Source: a virus
DNA length: 21,744 nt
Virus record (IMG/VR): IMGVR_UViG_3300027985_000977
Coordinates: 1-21,744 of that record
Direction: 5' to 3' (one strand)
The translations under genes and the position numbers were made by a program. Every line of letters begins with the position of its first letter. The first letter of the stretch is position 1. Under the pieces are notes generated by a model. It searched no databases, was not told where the DNA came from, and was given only the letters and a program-made list of their open reading frames with translations. This document shows, piece after piece, positions 6,399-14,885 of the stretch.

Positions 6399-8041
6399 TG
6401 ATCATCCGCGAGTTGTTGACAAAGTTCGGCTTCGATGTTGACAATGGCGCCCTGGACAAGCTCAGCAAGCAGGTGGACGGGGTCAAGACTGGACTCAAGT
6501 ACGCCTCGGCCGCCGTGTCGGCGTTCGGTGCGGCGATGAGCGCAGTGGCGGTCAAGACGGCCCTGGACGGCGACAAGTTCGCCAAGCACTCCAAGCGGAT
6601 CGGACTCACGGTCAGCGAGTACCAGCAGCTTGACCACGCTGCGCAACTCTCCGGCACGTCCATCGAAGAGATGCAGACGGGCATCCGTCGGCTCGCGATG
6701 ACCATCGACGGCGCAGAGCGGGGCATGAGTACGGCCGTGGACACGGCCAGACAGCTCGGCGTCTCGTTCCGCAACGAAGACGGCACCATGCGAGGCGTCT
6801 CCGAGGTCATCGAGGACATCGCGGACAAGATCGCAATCCTGCCGGACGGCCTGCAGAAGACCGCCCTCGCTCAGGCGGCCTTTGGTCGTGGCGGAAACGC
6901 CATGATCAACATGCTGAACGAGGGAGGGGAAGGTATCCGCCGGATGCGGGCCGAGCTGGAAGAACTCGGCGGGGAGATGGACGAGAAGACGGCCAAGGCG
7001 TCGGAGAACTTCATCGACGCTCAGCGCCGCGTCTTCATCTCGACGCGTGGCCTCATGTACGCCATCGGTGGCGAACTGCTGCCGGCGATGACCGAGCAGA
7101 CCAACCAGACGATCGAGTGGTGGAAGGCGAACAAGGACCTGGTCAAGACCCGTGTCCAGGCTTGGGTCAAGGGCATCGTGGCCACTGTCAAGGACCTTAC
7201 CGCATCCGCCCGGCGCCTCTTCGAGCGCATCGACCCCGTCGTCGAGCGCATGGGGGGCTGGGAGCTTCTGCTGCGCCGCCTGGCGGTGGCGGCCGGGCTC
7301 TTCATGGCCGCCTTCGCCACGGCCAAGCTGCTCGCCTTGACCAAGGCCCTCGCCCTGGCGGCGGTCTCGATCTTCAAGCTCGGGCTCAGTGCCGCCCCGA
7401 TCGGCCTGACCGCGGTCGCCCTGCTTGCCCTCGGCCTGGCGATCGAGGACGTCATCGCCTACTCGCAGGGCGCCGACTCGGTCCTCGGCCGGCTGGAGAA
7501 GCGCTTCGAGAGCGTCAAGACGGCCGTGGACGCGGCCAAGCTGGCGCTCAAGGACCTCAAAGAGGCCCTCGGGATGCAGACCCCGCTGAGCCCCGACCGG
7601 CGCCTGGTAGGCGACCAGCAGATCCCCAGGGTGCGGGCCAACCGCTCGCAGGCGGCTGTCCTCTGGGACGGCGTCACCGCCGGGATCGGAGAGTTCCTCA
7701 AGGGCCCAGAGGTGACCGGTGCACTGCGCGGCGCCTTCCGCGGCGTCGGGCTCATGCCCGAGAACGCGGACGCAGCGGTCTTCACCCCAGACCTTGGCCT
7801 CCTCGGACGGCTGGGGGCCGGGCCCGCCGGATCCGGCACCATTCCGATCCGGCGCGCCGAGACGGCCATGCCGCCCATGGCCGCCCCGCAGACGACGATC
7901 ACGGCGCCCGTCACGGTCAACGTCACGCAGCCCGGGGCCACCCCCGAGCAGGTGGGCGCAGCCGTGCGCGAGGGCGTGCGCGAGGGGCTCAGCACTGAGC
8001 TGCGGCGGGCCGGCAACAACCTGCGCCAGTCGGAGCAGTAG
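6395..8041 (+). CDS. Tail tape measure protein
   Basis: This 548-aa protein opens 'MMIIRELLTKFGFDVDNG' and 'LDKLSKQVDGVKTGLKYASAAV', a typical tape measure N-terminus. It continues with 'HSKRIGLTVSEYQQLDHAAQLSG' and 'LAQAAFGRGGNAMINMLNEGG', repeated in many tape measure proteins. A hydrophobic stretch at about residues 292-350 could insert in the host membrane during ejection. The C-terminal part is Pro/Ala-rich, then 'VTVNVTQPGATPEQVGAAVREGVREGL', also common in the family. It sets tail length; 548 residues imply a short tail, about 80 nm at 0.15 nm per residue. Starts at ATG 6395 or 6398; the first overlaps the stop of the frameshifted chaperone. Confidence 0.9.
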   Translation: MMIIRELLTKFGFDVDNGALDKLSKQVDGVKTGLKYASAAVSAFGAAMSAVAVKTALDGDKFAKHSKRIGLTVSEYQQLDHAAQLSGTSIEEMQTGIRRLAMTIDGAERGMSTAVDTARQLGVSFRNEDGTMRGVSEVIEDIADKIAILPDGLQKTALAQAAFGRGGNAMINMLNEGGEGIRRMRAELEELGGEMDEKTAKASENFIDAQRRVFISTRGLMYAIGGELLPAMTEQTNQTIEWWKANKDLVKTRVQAWVKGIVATVKDLTASARRLFERIDPVVERMGGWELLLRRLAVAAGLFMAAFATAKLLALTKALALAAVSIFKLGLSAAPIGLTAVALLALGLAIEDVIAYSQGADSVLGRLEKRFESVKTAVDAAKLALKDLKEALGMQTPLSPDRRLVGDQQIPRVRANRSQAAVLWDGVTAGIGEFLKGPEVTGALRGAFRGVGLMPENADAAVFTPDLGLLGRLGAGPAGSGTIPIRRAETAMPPMAAPQTTITAPVTVNVTQPGATPEQVGAAVREGVREGLSTELRRAGNNLRQSEQ

Positions 8042-8049
8042 GGGGCACC

Positions 8050-8652
8050 ATGGGCATTGGCAGCGAGGAGGTCATCGCCCTGCGGGGCCCCGTTCTCTTC
8101 GACATGACCGGGACCGAGATCCTCACCCTCGACGCCTCGATCACCCAGGAGCACGGGCTCTCGTGCGAGGTCACCGACCACCCCGTCGAGTCCGGGGCCA
8201 ACGTCTCCGACCACGTCCGCATCAACCCCATCGCGCTGCGGATCACCGGCGTCGTCTCGGCCTACCCCTTCGCAGACGACACCGCCCCAGTGGGCCGTGA
8301 GGTGGACGCCTGGGGCAAGCTCGAGTCCATGGTGGGCCAGGTCTTCGAGGTCTCGACGACCCTGCGGCGCTACCCCAAGATGGTGCTCCTGCGGGTCGAC
8401 GTGACCCGAGAGCGGGGCGTCACCGACCTCGAGCCCAAGCTGGAGCTCCGGGAGATCCGCACCGTCTCGCAACAGAGCGTGACCCTGCCCCCGGACCAGA
8501 TCCGTAAGAAGCCGCAGAAGGCCAGCGGGCAGGGAAAGGCGGACAGCGGGCGCACGTCGGGGAGCGCGGCGGACGCAGCCCAGGCCGCAGCGACCCGCCG
8601 ATCCATGGCCGCCGCCCTTCTGGACGCCGTGCTGAAGTCCTCGACGCCGTAG
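8050..8652 (+). CDS. Dit-like baseplate protein
   Basis: This 200-aa protein contains 'ILTLDASITQEHGLSCEVTDHPVESGANVSDHV' followed by 'PIALRITGVVSAYPF', the core signature of Dit-like baseplate N-terminal domains in myophages ('TDHPVExGxxxxDHV'). It then runs 'LESMVGQVFEVSTTLRRYPKMVLLRV'. The last 50 residues are Lys/Ala/Ser-rich and probably flexible. The protein would form the ring joining tube and baseplate hub. The RBS is weak (GGGGG). It follows the tape measure by eight bases. Confidence 0.72.
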   Translation: MGIGSEEVIALRGPVLFDMTGTEILTLDASITQEHGLSCEVTDHPVESGANVSDHVRINPIALRITGVVSAYPFADDTAPVGREVDAWGKLESMVGQVFEVSTTLRRYPKMVLLRVDVTRERGVTDLEPKLELREIRTVSQQSVTLPPDQIRKKPQKASGQGKADSGRTSGSAADAAQAAATRRSMAAALLDAVLKSSTP

Positions 8653-8661
8653 GAGGCCCCC

Positions 8662-9657
8662 ATGTTGGTGCTGCGGACTCCCCAGGAGTACCCCGACCAG
8701 GAGCAGACCATCGCCCTCGGCGGCGTGTCCTACCGCGTGCGCCTCACCTGGCGCCCCTACTGCGAGGCGTGGTACCTCGACCTCCTGGCCGTGGACGGCA
8801 CGGAGATCCTCCTGGGCGTGCGCGTGGAGCCCGGCGCCAACTTGCTCCTCTGGGCGGACCCCGCCGTGGCCCCTCCCGGGGGGCTCATGGCGGTAGCCTC
8901 GGGCGTCACTGGCGACGAGGGGGAGCGCGCCCGGGTCAACGTCGCCCTGACCCGCCCCGTGGTCATCGTGGCCGGGGTCAACGACGCGCTCGAGTTCGAC
9001 GAGACCCTGGGCGGCGGCGGGGGCCCCTTCGTGGCCACCGTCGCCCCCGGCACCTACTACTGGCTCGGGGACGGCAGCCCCACCGACTTCTGCCTTGCGC
9101 TCGGGGCCGCCCTCACCGCTGCGGGCGCGTGGGTCTACTCGTGCACCATCAACGCCGGACTGCTGGACATCCAGACTGGCGGCGGGCAGCGGTACGAGAT
9201 CAACACGACGGCCGCGGCGACCACGATCTCGCCGTGGGTGCTCGGGGCGGCTCCAGAGGCGCCAGCCCCGGGAGCCGAGGCCGACGACGGGGCCGGCCAG
9301 TTGTTCCTCCCCAACGCCGTCTCTCGCTGGCCGCTGAAGGCCGGCCACATCTACGCCGACCCGTCCGGGGTCGAGTGGCGGTGCCTGGCCGACATCGCCG
9401 GGCTCTCCGGCGCCGAGCCGGCCACGCCCCGACAGGCGGTCTTCGAGACGGTCTCGCCGGCGGCGTCCACGCTGGCGGCGGGCTCCGTGCTCACTGCGGC
9501 CGCCCCCGCGGGCGCCCCCGTGGGCGTGGTCCAGACGATCGCCCTGCCCTACGAGGCGGGGGCGGACGCCATCGTGCTGCAGCGGGAGGATCTCGGGCAG
9601 TCGCTCATCCTGGTCTACGTCACGCAGGCCGAGATTGACGACCTGGCGGGGGCGTAG
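8662..9657 (+). CDS. Baseplate plug-like protein with inserted domains
   Basis: The N-terminal 80 residues ('IALGGVSYRVRLTWRPYCEAWYLDLLAVDGTEILLGVRV') match the short plug protein family named after cyanophage Pam3 gp18. Members I recall are about 100-130 aa, whereas this one is 331. Residues 105-195 look like a separate beta domain: 'FVATVAPGTYYW', 'LALGAALTAAGAWVYSC', 'LLDIQTGGGQRYEIN', a pattern seen in other phage structural proteins. A Pro/Ala-rich linker follows (196-210), then another domain with 'PLKAGHIYADPSGVEWRCLADI'. The end 'LILVYVTQAEIDDLAG' may return to the plug fold. It probably sits at the base of the tube. AGGAGG precedes ATG 8662. Confidence 0.6.
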   Translation: MLVLRTPQEYPDQEQTIALGGVSYRVRLTWRPYCEAWYLDLLAVDGTEILLGVRVEPGANLLLWADPAVAPPGGLMAVASGVTGDEGERARVNVALTRPVVIVAGVNDALEFDETLGGGGGPFVATVAPGTYYWLGDGSPTDFCLALGAALTAAGAWVYSCTINAGLLDIQTGGGQRYEINTTAAATTISPWVLGAAPEAPAPGAEADDGAGQLFLPNAVSRWPLKAGHIYADPSGVEWRCLADIAGLSGAEPATPRQAVFETVSPAASTLAAGSVLTAAAPAGAPVGVVQTIALPYEAGADAIVLQREDLGQSLILVYVTQAEIDDLAGA

Positions 9658-9659
9658 TC

Positions 9660-10481
9660 ATGGCCTTCGGAGACCTCGGGGAACTCTTCGGGCGCGTGGT
9701 GCGCGTCGAGGTGGGCCAGCCCGGCGCCGTGGGCATCGCCTACGAGGGCCTGCGCGTGGTCTTCGCCGTGGAGCGCACGGCGGGACGGGCCCTCAACTCG
9801 GCCAAGGTCCAGATCTACGGCCTGAGCGCGACGAGCTCGGCCCGCTTCTCCGAGAAGGACGCCGAGCTGCGGCTCCTGGCGGGCTACGGCGTCCCCGGGC
9901 AGATCTTCATCGGCGGCATCGATCGGGCCGTGCGCAAGCAGCAAGGGGCCGACTGGATCACCGAGATCGAGGCCCAGGACGGGGCGAGCACCTACCGGGG
10001 CGTCTGGATCTCCAAGACCTGGGCGGCGCAGACGACCACCGACCAGATCCTGGCCGAGATCGCCCGCATGGCTGGGCTCCCGCTGGGCTACGTTGCCCCC
10101 CTGCCCAACGTCACGATCTCCACCCCGCTAACGGTCTCGGGCCCCCTGCGCTCTGCCCTGAGCGCCCTGGCCGACACGGTTGGGGCAGAGTGGAGCATCC
10201 AGGACGGCGAACTCCAGGTGCTCGTGCCCACGGGCGGGACGTCTTCGTCGGCGGTGCGGCTCTCGCCCGAGAGCGGGCTCATCGATAGCCCCCAGAAGAC
10301 CAAGGAGGGCGTGGAGGTTGTGGCGCTGCTCCAGCCCACGATTACCCCCGGGCGCCGCTTCGTGCTAGACTCTAGGGAGTTCAAGGGCATCTACCGGGCC
10401 AAGGAGGTGCGCCACGAAGGCGACTCCGGCTGGGGGCAGCCCTTCTACACCCACATCGTCGGCACCCCGGTGGAGGCGTAG
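9660..10481 (+). CDS. Baseplate hub protein (gp44/gpD-like)
   Basis: This 273-aa protein shows the order seen in small myophage hubs: 'LRVVFAVERTAGRALNSAKVQIYGLSA' (a beta domain with the frequent 'N.A.I.IYNLS' motif), 'IFIGGIDRAVRKQQGADWITEIEAQDG', a helical insert 'TTDQILAEIARMAGLPLG', then 'LRSALSALADTVGAEWSIQDGELQVL' and 'GVEVVALLQPTITPGRRFVL'. These are typical of hub proteins related to Mu gp44. It would form the central trimer carrying the spike. The RBS is weak, two bases separate it from the plug gene, and translational coupling is likely. It abuts the next gene with TAG directly followed by ATG. Confidence 0.75.
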   Translation: MAFGDLGELFGRVVRVEVGQPGAVGIAYEGLRVVFAVERTAGRALNSAKVQIYGLSATSSARFSEKDAELRLLAGYGVPGQIFIGGIDRAVRKQQGADWITEIEAQDGASTYRGVWISKTWAAQTTTDQILAEIARMAGLPLGYVAPLPNVTISTPLTVSGPLRSALSALADTVGAEWSIQDGELQVLVPTGGTSSSAVRLSPESGLIDSPQKTKEGVEVVALLQPTITPGRRFVLDSREFKGIYRAKEVRHEGDSGWGQPFYTHIVGTPVEA

Positions 10482-11147
10482 ATGGCCGAGACCAAGAGCT
10501 ACCCGGCGCTCGAGGACGTGCTCCTCGCCGCCGTCCGCGGCGAGCTCTACCAGGCGCACTTCGCCTTCGTGGGCGAGGTGGTGAGCTACGACGAGGCCCG
10601 CCAGGTGGCCAACGTCCAGCCCGTGGTGCGGGCCCGGCGGGCCGACCTCGACGGCGGAAGCGTGAGCTACAAGCTGCCGCAGCTCGCGGACGTTCCCGTG
10701 GCCTTCCCGCAGGGCGGCGGCTTCGCCATCACCTTCCCGCTGGCGGCGGGCTCGCAGGGGCTCGTCGTCGTCTGCGAGCGGTCTCACGATGAGTGGCGGG
10801 CCGTGGGCGGGTCCGACGTGACGCCGCAGCTCCGGCGACGGTTCGACCTCAGCGACGCGATCTTCTACCCCGGGGTCTCGAGCCCGGCCGATCCGCTGGG
10901 ATCCGTCGCCGTGGACAGCGGTGCGATGGTGCTGAGCGGGCCAGCGGTGAAGATCGGCAGCTCGGGGGCGTCGCACGCGTTCGTCTTCGGGGACGCCGCG
11001 AAGACGCTGCTCAACGGGCACGTCCACCTGACGCCGGTGGGGATGAGCGGGCCAATGCTGGAGGGGGCGACCTTCCTGGCGGCGCCGCTGGATAACCCGC
11101 TCTCCGCGAGCTATCCTCACCTGAGCACGAAGATCGAGGGAGAGTAG
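10482..11147 (+). CDS. Baseplate spike protein (Gp138 N-terminal domain)
   Basis: This 221-aa protein has the Gp138/gp45-like spike pattern: an OB-fold with 'AHFAFVGEVVSYDEARQVANVQPVVRAR', then 'LPQLADVPVAFPQGGGFAITFPLAAGSQGLVVVCERSHDEW' and 'RRFDLSDAIFYPGVS'. The C-terminal part with short Gly/Ser-rich strands and 'GHVHLTP' would form the trimeric needle; the His pair is of the kind that binds metal at spike tips in related proteins. It pierces the outer membrane. The Shine-Dalgarno GGAGG lies inside the end of the hub gene, and there is no gap between the genes. Confidence 0.82.
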   Translation: MAETKSYPALEDVLLAAVRGELYQAHFAFVGEVVSYDEARQVANVQPVVRARRADLDGGSVSYKLPQLADVPVAFPQGGGFAITFPLAAGSQGLVVVCERSHDEWRAVGGSDVTPQLRRRFDLSDAIFYPGVSSPADPLGSVAVDSGAMVLSGPAVKIGSSGASHAFVFGDAAKTLLNGHVHLTPVGMSGPMLEGATFLAAPLDNPLSASYPHLSTKIEGE

Positions 11148-11420
11148 ATGGCCCTGGACAAGGCAGCATTCAAGGCCGGGCTGAAGGCCGACCTCGTGAC
11201 GATCTTCGCCACCCCGGACAACGACCCGGCCGTCCAGGCCGAGGCCATCGCCAACGCGATCGGGGACCGGCTGGACACCTACGTCAAGCAGGCCACGGTC
11301 TCGGTCACGACGACCATTAGCCTGGCAACGTCGGAGCTGCAGACCACGGTCGCCATCGGGTCCCCCACGGGGCCGCCTCTGGTCCCGGTCGACCTGTCCG
11401 GCACCGGCACGCTCAGCTAG
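11148..11420 (+). CDS. Conserved small baseplate-operon protein, 90 aa
   Basis: This small protein has an N-terminal helical half ('ALDKAAFKAGLKADLVTIFA', 'AEAIANAIGDRLDTYVKQATV') and a Thr/Ser-rich C-terminal half ending in 'PLVPVDLSGTGTLS'. I recall similar small genes between the spike and the gp25 wedge in other myophages but know no function. It abuts the spike gene without a gap (TAG then ATG) with AGGGAG upstream. Its constant place in the baseplate operon suggests an assembly or minor structural role, which is inference. Confidence 0.75.
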   Translation: MALDKAAFKAGLKADLVTIFATPDNDPAVQAEAIANAIGDRLDTYVKQATVSVTTTISLATSELQTTVAIGSPTGPPLVPVDLSGTGTLS

Positions 11421-11429
11421 GGGGACACG

Positions 11430-11813
11430 ATGGCCATCCGGCGCGACATCCTGCTCGACGCAGACGGGGACATCGACCTCAGCGGGGGCGGGTCCTGGGT
11501 GGCCGACGAGGCAGCCATCGCCCAAGAGATCCGCGTCCGCCTGCGCACCTTCCTTGGGGAGTACTTCCTCGACACGGTCACGCGGGGGCTGCCCTACGAG
11601 CGGTGGGTGTCCGGCGGCTGGTCTTCGGCCGTCCAGAAGGAGGCCCAGGTGCTCGTCCGCTCCGAGCTGCTCAGCGTCCCCGGCGTGACCCGGATCCTTG
11701 AACCCGGCGTCTCCATCGACTGGGACAGCGCCGCCCGCTCCGTGACCGTCTCTGCCAGCGTGGCCGTCGACTCGGGGGCGATCCTCGAGGTGCTCCAGGA
11801 GGTGACCCCGTGA
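11430..11813 (+). CDS. Baseplate wedge protein, gp25-like
   Basis: This 127-aa protein fits the gp25/gpW lysozyme-related wedge family: 'DGDIDLSGGGSWVADEAAIAQEIRVRLRTFLGEYFLDTVTRGLPY' is the conserved core, and 'VRSELLSVPGVTRI' follows. In contractile systems it contacts the sheath's first ring and nucleates its polymerisation. It overlaps the next gene by four bases (GTGA). The 3' end carries the strong Shine-Dalgarno of that gene. Confidence 0.82.
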   Translation: MAIRRDILLDADGDIDLSGGGSWVADEAAIAQEIRVRLRTFLGEYFLDTVTRGLPYERWVSGGWSSAVQKEAQVLVRSELLSVPGVTRILEPGVSIDWDSAARSVTVSASVAVDSGAILEVLQEVTP

Positions 11814-13024
11814 CGCTGCCCCTGACCGGCTACTCGGCCAAGACCCTCGCAGAGTGGCAGGCCGACCTTCGCACCGCGATCCGCGCCAGCCTGAACGCCA
11901 CCACGCCCGGCCTGGGTGACTCGGCCAACCTCGACGCCGGGAGCGTCCTGGGTAACCTCATCGACACGTTTGCCGCCAGGCTTGATGAACTGAGCAACGC
12001 AACTCAGGACCTCTACGACTCCTTCGATGAGCGCAACGCCACAGGGGTCTACCTGGCCAACCTGGCCGCCATCGTCGGGGTCGACCGCCAGGTGGCCACC
12101 TACTCGACCGTGACGCTCAGCCTCACGGCGACGGCGGCCTGTACCGTCCCCGCCGGGTCCATTGTGGCCGACGCCGCCGGGCAGCAGTGGGTCACCGCCA
12201 CGGACGTGCTCTTCGCCGCCCCCGGCGTCCAGACCGTCGAGGCGTCGCCCCCCGAGACCGGAGCCATCCAAGCCGGGGTCGGAACGCTGACCGTCATCGT
12301 GACCCCAGTCACGGGCTGGGCGAGCGTGACCAACGCCGCAGCGGCCACCGAGGGGCAGGACCGGGAGCTTGACCCTGCGCTGCGCTCTCGTCGTCGTCGG
12401 TCCCTGAAGATCACTGGGGCCTCCAGCCCGGATGCCATCTTCTCTCGCGTATCCGCGGTGGACGGCATCGAAGCCTGCCTCGTGCGACACAACAAGACGG
12501 CCGCAGCCGTCACCCTGGGCACCACGACGACGATCACCCTGGACGGCCACAGCTACGCCGTGGTGGTCTACCCCAACGGGCTCAGCGCGGCGCTCAGCGC
12601 TGCGGTGGCGCAGGCGATCTGGGACTCTGCCCCGTCCGGCATCGACTCCATGCGCATGGTGGCCAACGACGCGGGCGCCGGGGGCGGCGTGACCGAGACC
12701 GTGACCGACGCCTCTGGGCTCTCGCAGACCGTGAAGTTCTCGACCGCGGTCGACCGGCCGTTGACCTTCACCGTGACCGTCGTCAAGGGCGACCCCTTCC
12801 CGCTGGACGCCGTGCTGATCGCAGACGTGCAAGACGCCATCGTGGACTACGTCGCCACGCTGAGCGTCGGGGAGCAGCCCCTGGCCCTGCCGATCTACAC
12901 CGCCCTCGCCGCAGTCGAGGGCTGCTCAAACGTGACCGCCCTGGGCATCGTCGGGACCGTGGACACCTTCGAGATCGCGATCATCACGAACCCCGCGGCC
13001 GACATCGTCGTGACCGTGGTCTAG
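11810..13024 (+). CDS. Baseplate wedge protein, gpJ / Mu gp47-like
   Basis: This 404-aa protein has the baseplate J-like pattern: an N-terminal 'TLAEWQADLRTAIRASLN', then 'NLDAGSVLGNLIDTFAARLDELSNATQDLYDSF', a middle 'GSIVADAAGQQWVTATDV' and 'ETGAIQAGVGTLTVI', and 'LRSRRRRSLKITGASSPDAIFSRVSAVDGI', comparable to 'RR...S......a....I..VpGV' of Mu gp47 proteins. It would form the wedge with gp25. The start is GTG 11810, five bases after a full AGGAGGTGA Shine-Dalgarno (11797-11805). It ends in TAG fused to the next RBS. Confidence 0.85.
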   Translation: MTLPLTGYSAKTLAEWQADLRTAIRASLNATTPGLGDSANLDAGSVLGNLIDTFAARLDELSNATQDLYDSFDERNATGVYLANLAAIVGVDRQVATYSTVTLSLTATAACTVPAGSIVADAAGQQWVTATDVLFAAPGVQTVEASPPETGAIQAGVGTLTVIVTPVTGWASVTNAAAATEGQDRELDPALRSRRRRSLKITGASSPDAIFSRVSAVDGIEACLVRHNKTAAAVTLGTTTTITLDGHSYAVVVYPNGLSAALSAAVAQAIWDSAPSGIDSMRMVANDAGAGGGVTETVTDASGLSQTVKFSTAVDRPLTFTVTVVKGDPFPLDAVLIADVQDAIVDYVATLSVGEQPLALPIYTALAAVEGCSNVTALGIVGTVDTFEIAIITNPAADIVVTVV

Positions 13025-13034
13025 GGGGGAGCAG

Positions 13035-13601
13035 GTGCCGACGCCCTACCAGACCGACCACCTCGAGGAGTTGCTCGGGGAGACCCTGGCGCAGCTCCGC
13101 AGCCGGCCCAAGTACGCCGCCCTGCTCGCGGGCCTGGCCGACCAGATCCAAGAGCTCGAGGACGATCTCTTCGACCTGCGCAACGACCAGCTCCTGGCCA
13201 ACGCAGCGGGGGAGCAGCTCGACCGCTACGGCCGGCTCGTGGGCGAGCTGCGGGGCGGGCTCAGCGACGCGGACTACCGGCGCTTCATCGGGGCCCGGAT
13301 CCTGTCCAACCTCTGCGAGGGGACGGTCGACGAGCTGATCGAGATCCTGCGCATCATCTCGGCGCCGCAGGTGACCGGGACGGTGGTCGAGTACCAGGAG
13401 ATCTACCCGGCCGCCTTCGAGCTGCGCTTCTTCCGCAGCGTGCCCCTCACTGCGCTCATGCTGTCCCGGGTCTCGGCGCACATGGGCGACCTGTCGCCGG
13501 CCGGGGTGGGGATGATCGCCGTGGAGGGTACGGACCTCGCCTTCCGGCTCGACGTGGGCCCCGGTCTGGACGTTGGAGAGCTGAGCCGCATCGTGCTCTA
13601 G
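13035..13601 (+). CDS. Baseplate wedge / tail protein (DUF2612-like)
   Basis: This 188-aa protein has the DUF2612 pattern: 'LRSRPKYAALLAGLADQIQELEDDLFDLRN', then 'AAGEQLDRYGRLVGELRGGLSDADYRRFIGARILSNLCEGTVDELIEIL', and a beta C-terminus. It would be the outer wedge that links the baseplate to fibres, similar in place to Mu gp48. GTG 13035 is taken as the start because of the GGGGGGAG just upstream. It ends TAGGAGG, fusing the stop with the next RBS. Confidence 0.78.
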   Translation: MPTPYQTDHLEELLGETLAQLRSRPKYAALLAGLADQIQELEDDLFDLRNDQLLANAAGEQLDRYGRLVGELRGGLSDADYRRFIGARILSNLCEGTVDELIEILRIISAPQVTGTVVEYQEIYPAAFELRFFRSVPLTALMLSRVSAHMGDLSPAGVGMIAVEGTDLAFRLDVGPGLDVGELSRIVL

Positions 13602-13610
13602 GAGGATCGG

Positions 13611-14876
13611 ATGGCGGGAACGACGGGCAATCTGGCGTGGGCAGAAGACGGGAGCGAACTTGCAACCGAGCCAGTAGACGGCTTCAAGGCAAGCGGCTAC
13701 AGCTTCAAGCACGTCCCCACCTACGAGAATCTCAACTGGACGCTCCAGCAGCTCGGGCGAGCCAGCGTGCGCCGGTTCAACACGGCCGAGGGCCTTATCC
13801 AGGCCCGGCGCAGCGGGACCGGAGGCGGGGCTCCCAACGAGCTCCATGAGGACTTCGGGCTCGTGCTGCCGCCGACGACTGACCCTCTCTGGAGCGAGCT
13901 TTGGGCCGTGGCCGGGGACGCCACGGAGACCGAGTTCGTGTCCGACGGGGAGTTCCTCTGGACCATGGCGGGGGCCGCCCTGAACATGGCGGTCCGCAAG
14001 CGCAGCCGCATCGACGGCAGCGTGGTGGCGACCGGGGTCATGGCCTGGGACTACCCCTACATCGCCACGGCGGGGGGCAACGTCTACGCCCTCGACGACG
14101 TGGTCGGCGTGGCCACGCTCCACGCGGTCGACCGGGACACGCTGGCCAGCTCCTACAACGTGGCGATCGGCGCGGTGACCCCGACCGCCATCGCCACGGA
14201 CGGGACCTACGTCTGCGTGCTCGAGGGCAACAACGCCCACCTCTACCAGGACACGGGCGCCGCGCTCGTGGCGGTGGGCGGGGCCTGGCCCTACACCCCC
14301 GGCGTTGCGGTCAACGCGGTCGCCATGGACGGGGGCTACATCGTCCTCGGCGGGGCCACGGACGGCGGGAACAACGAGGCGTGGATCCTCGACTACGCCG
14401 CCACGGTCCAGGCGAGCTTGACCAGGACGGGCAACGCAGCGATCACCCGCATCGCCTTCGACGGGCGCCGGATCGGCTTCGGCGGAGCGGTGGACGCTGG
14501 GAACTACATCGGGCTCTTCTCGGGGCTCTTCGGCACGCTGCGCTGGGAAGACAACGTCGCGGCGAACGACGTTGCGATCACGCTGGACGGGACGCTCCTG
14601 CGGGCGAGCAACGGCAGCGTTGCGATCTACGACCCCCAGGACGCCGCGATCTGGCGCATCATCCTCTGGGACGCGGGCGCCGCCACGGCGGTCAACCGTC
14701 TCGCCTACGACTTCGACGGGCTCTTCGCCCTGGGGGCCCCGGACGCCGGCGGCAACAGGTTGAAGCGCTACCAGATCCACGCCACCCCGAAGTTCTACTC
14801 GGTGGAGCAGGACGCCACGCACCCCCACCGGGCGATCCACAGCATCATCCAGCCGGTTGACCACCGGGCTCTCTAG
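13611..14876 (+). CDS. Putative tail fibre/adhesin with seven-bladed propeller
   Basis: This 421-aa protein follows the last baseplate wedge, where fibres or receptor-binding proteins begin. The N-terminus ('VDGFKASGYSFKHVPTYENLNWTLQQLG') resembles baseplate-attachment ends of phage fibres. From about residue 109 to 375 I see seven imperfect repeats about 42 residues apart, each centred on a short strand pair such as 'AIATDGTYVCVL' (193), 'AVAMDGGYIVLGG' (237), 'IAFDGRRIGFGG' (281) and 'AITLDGTLLRAS' (322). This spacing suggests a seven-bladed beta-propeller. No signal peptide is present, unlike the next three genes. Receptor binding is inferred from position and fold type only. Confidence 0.6.
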   Translation: MAGTTGNLAWAEDGSELATEPVDGFKASGYSFKHVPTYENLNWTLQQLGRASVRRFNTAEGLIQARRSGTGGGAPNELHEDFGLVLPPTTDPLWSELWAVAGDATETEFVSDGEFLWTMAGAALNMAVRKRSRIDGSVVATGVMAWDYPYIATAGGNVYALDDVVGVATLHAVDRDTLASSYNVAIGAVTPTAIATDGTYVCVLEGNNAHLYQDTGAALVAVGGAWPYTPGVAVNAVAMDGGYIVLGGATDGGNNEAWILDYAATVQASLTRTGNAAITRIAFDGRRIGFGGAVDAGNYIGLFSGLFGTLRWEDNVAANDVAITLDGTLLRASNGSVAIYDPQDAAIWRIILWDAGAATAVNRLAYDFDGLFALGAPDAGGNRLKRYQIHATPKFYSVEQDATHPHRAIHSIIQPVDHRAL

Positions 14877-14885
14877 GAGGCCGCC

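Noticed and set aside
6416-6445. Perfect TTGACA followed by GACAAT at 18 bases, and a second TTGACA nearby
   Set aside because: It lies in the first codons of the tape measure (ELLTKFGFDVDN) and the bases are explained by the protein sequence; a promoter here would start inside the gene without a sensible downstream start.
10366-10371. TGC-TAGACT extended -10-like box in the hub gene
   Set aside because: The -35 match is poor at any spacing and it lies in coding sequence more than 100 bases before the spike gene.
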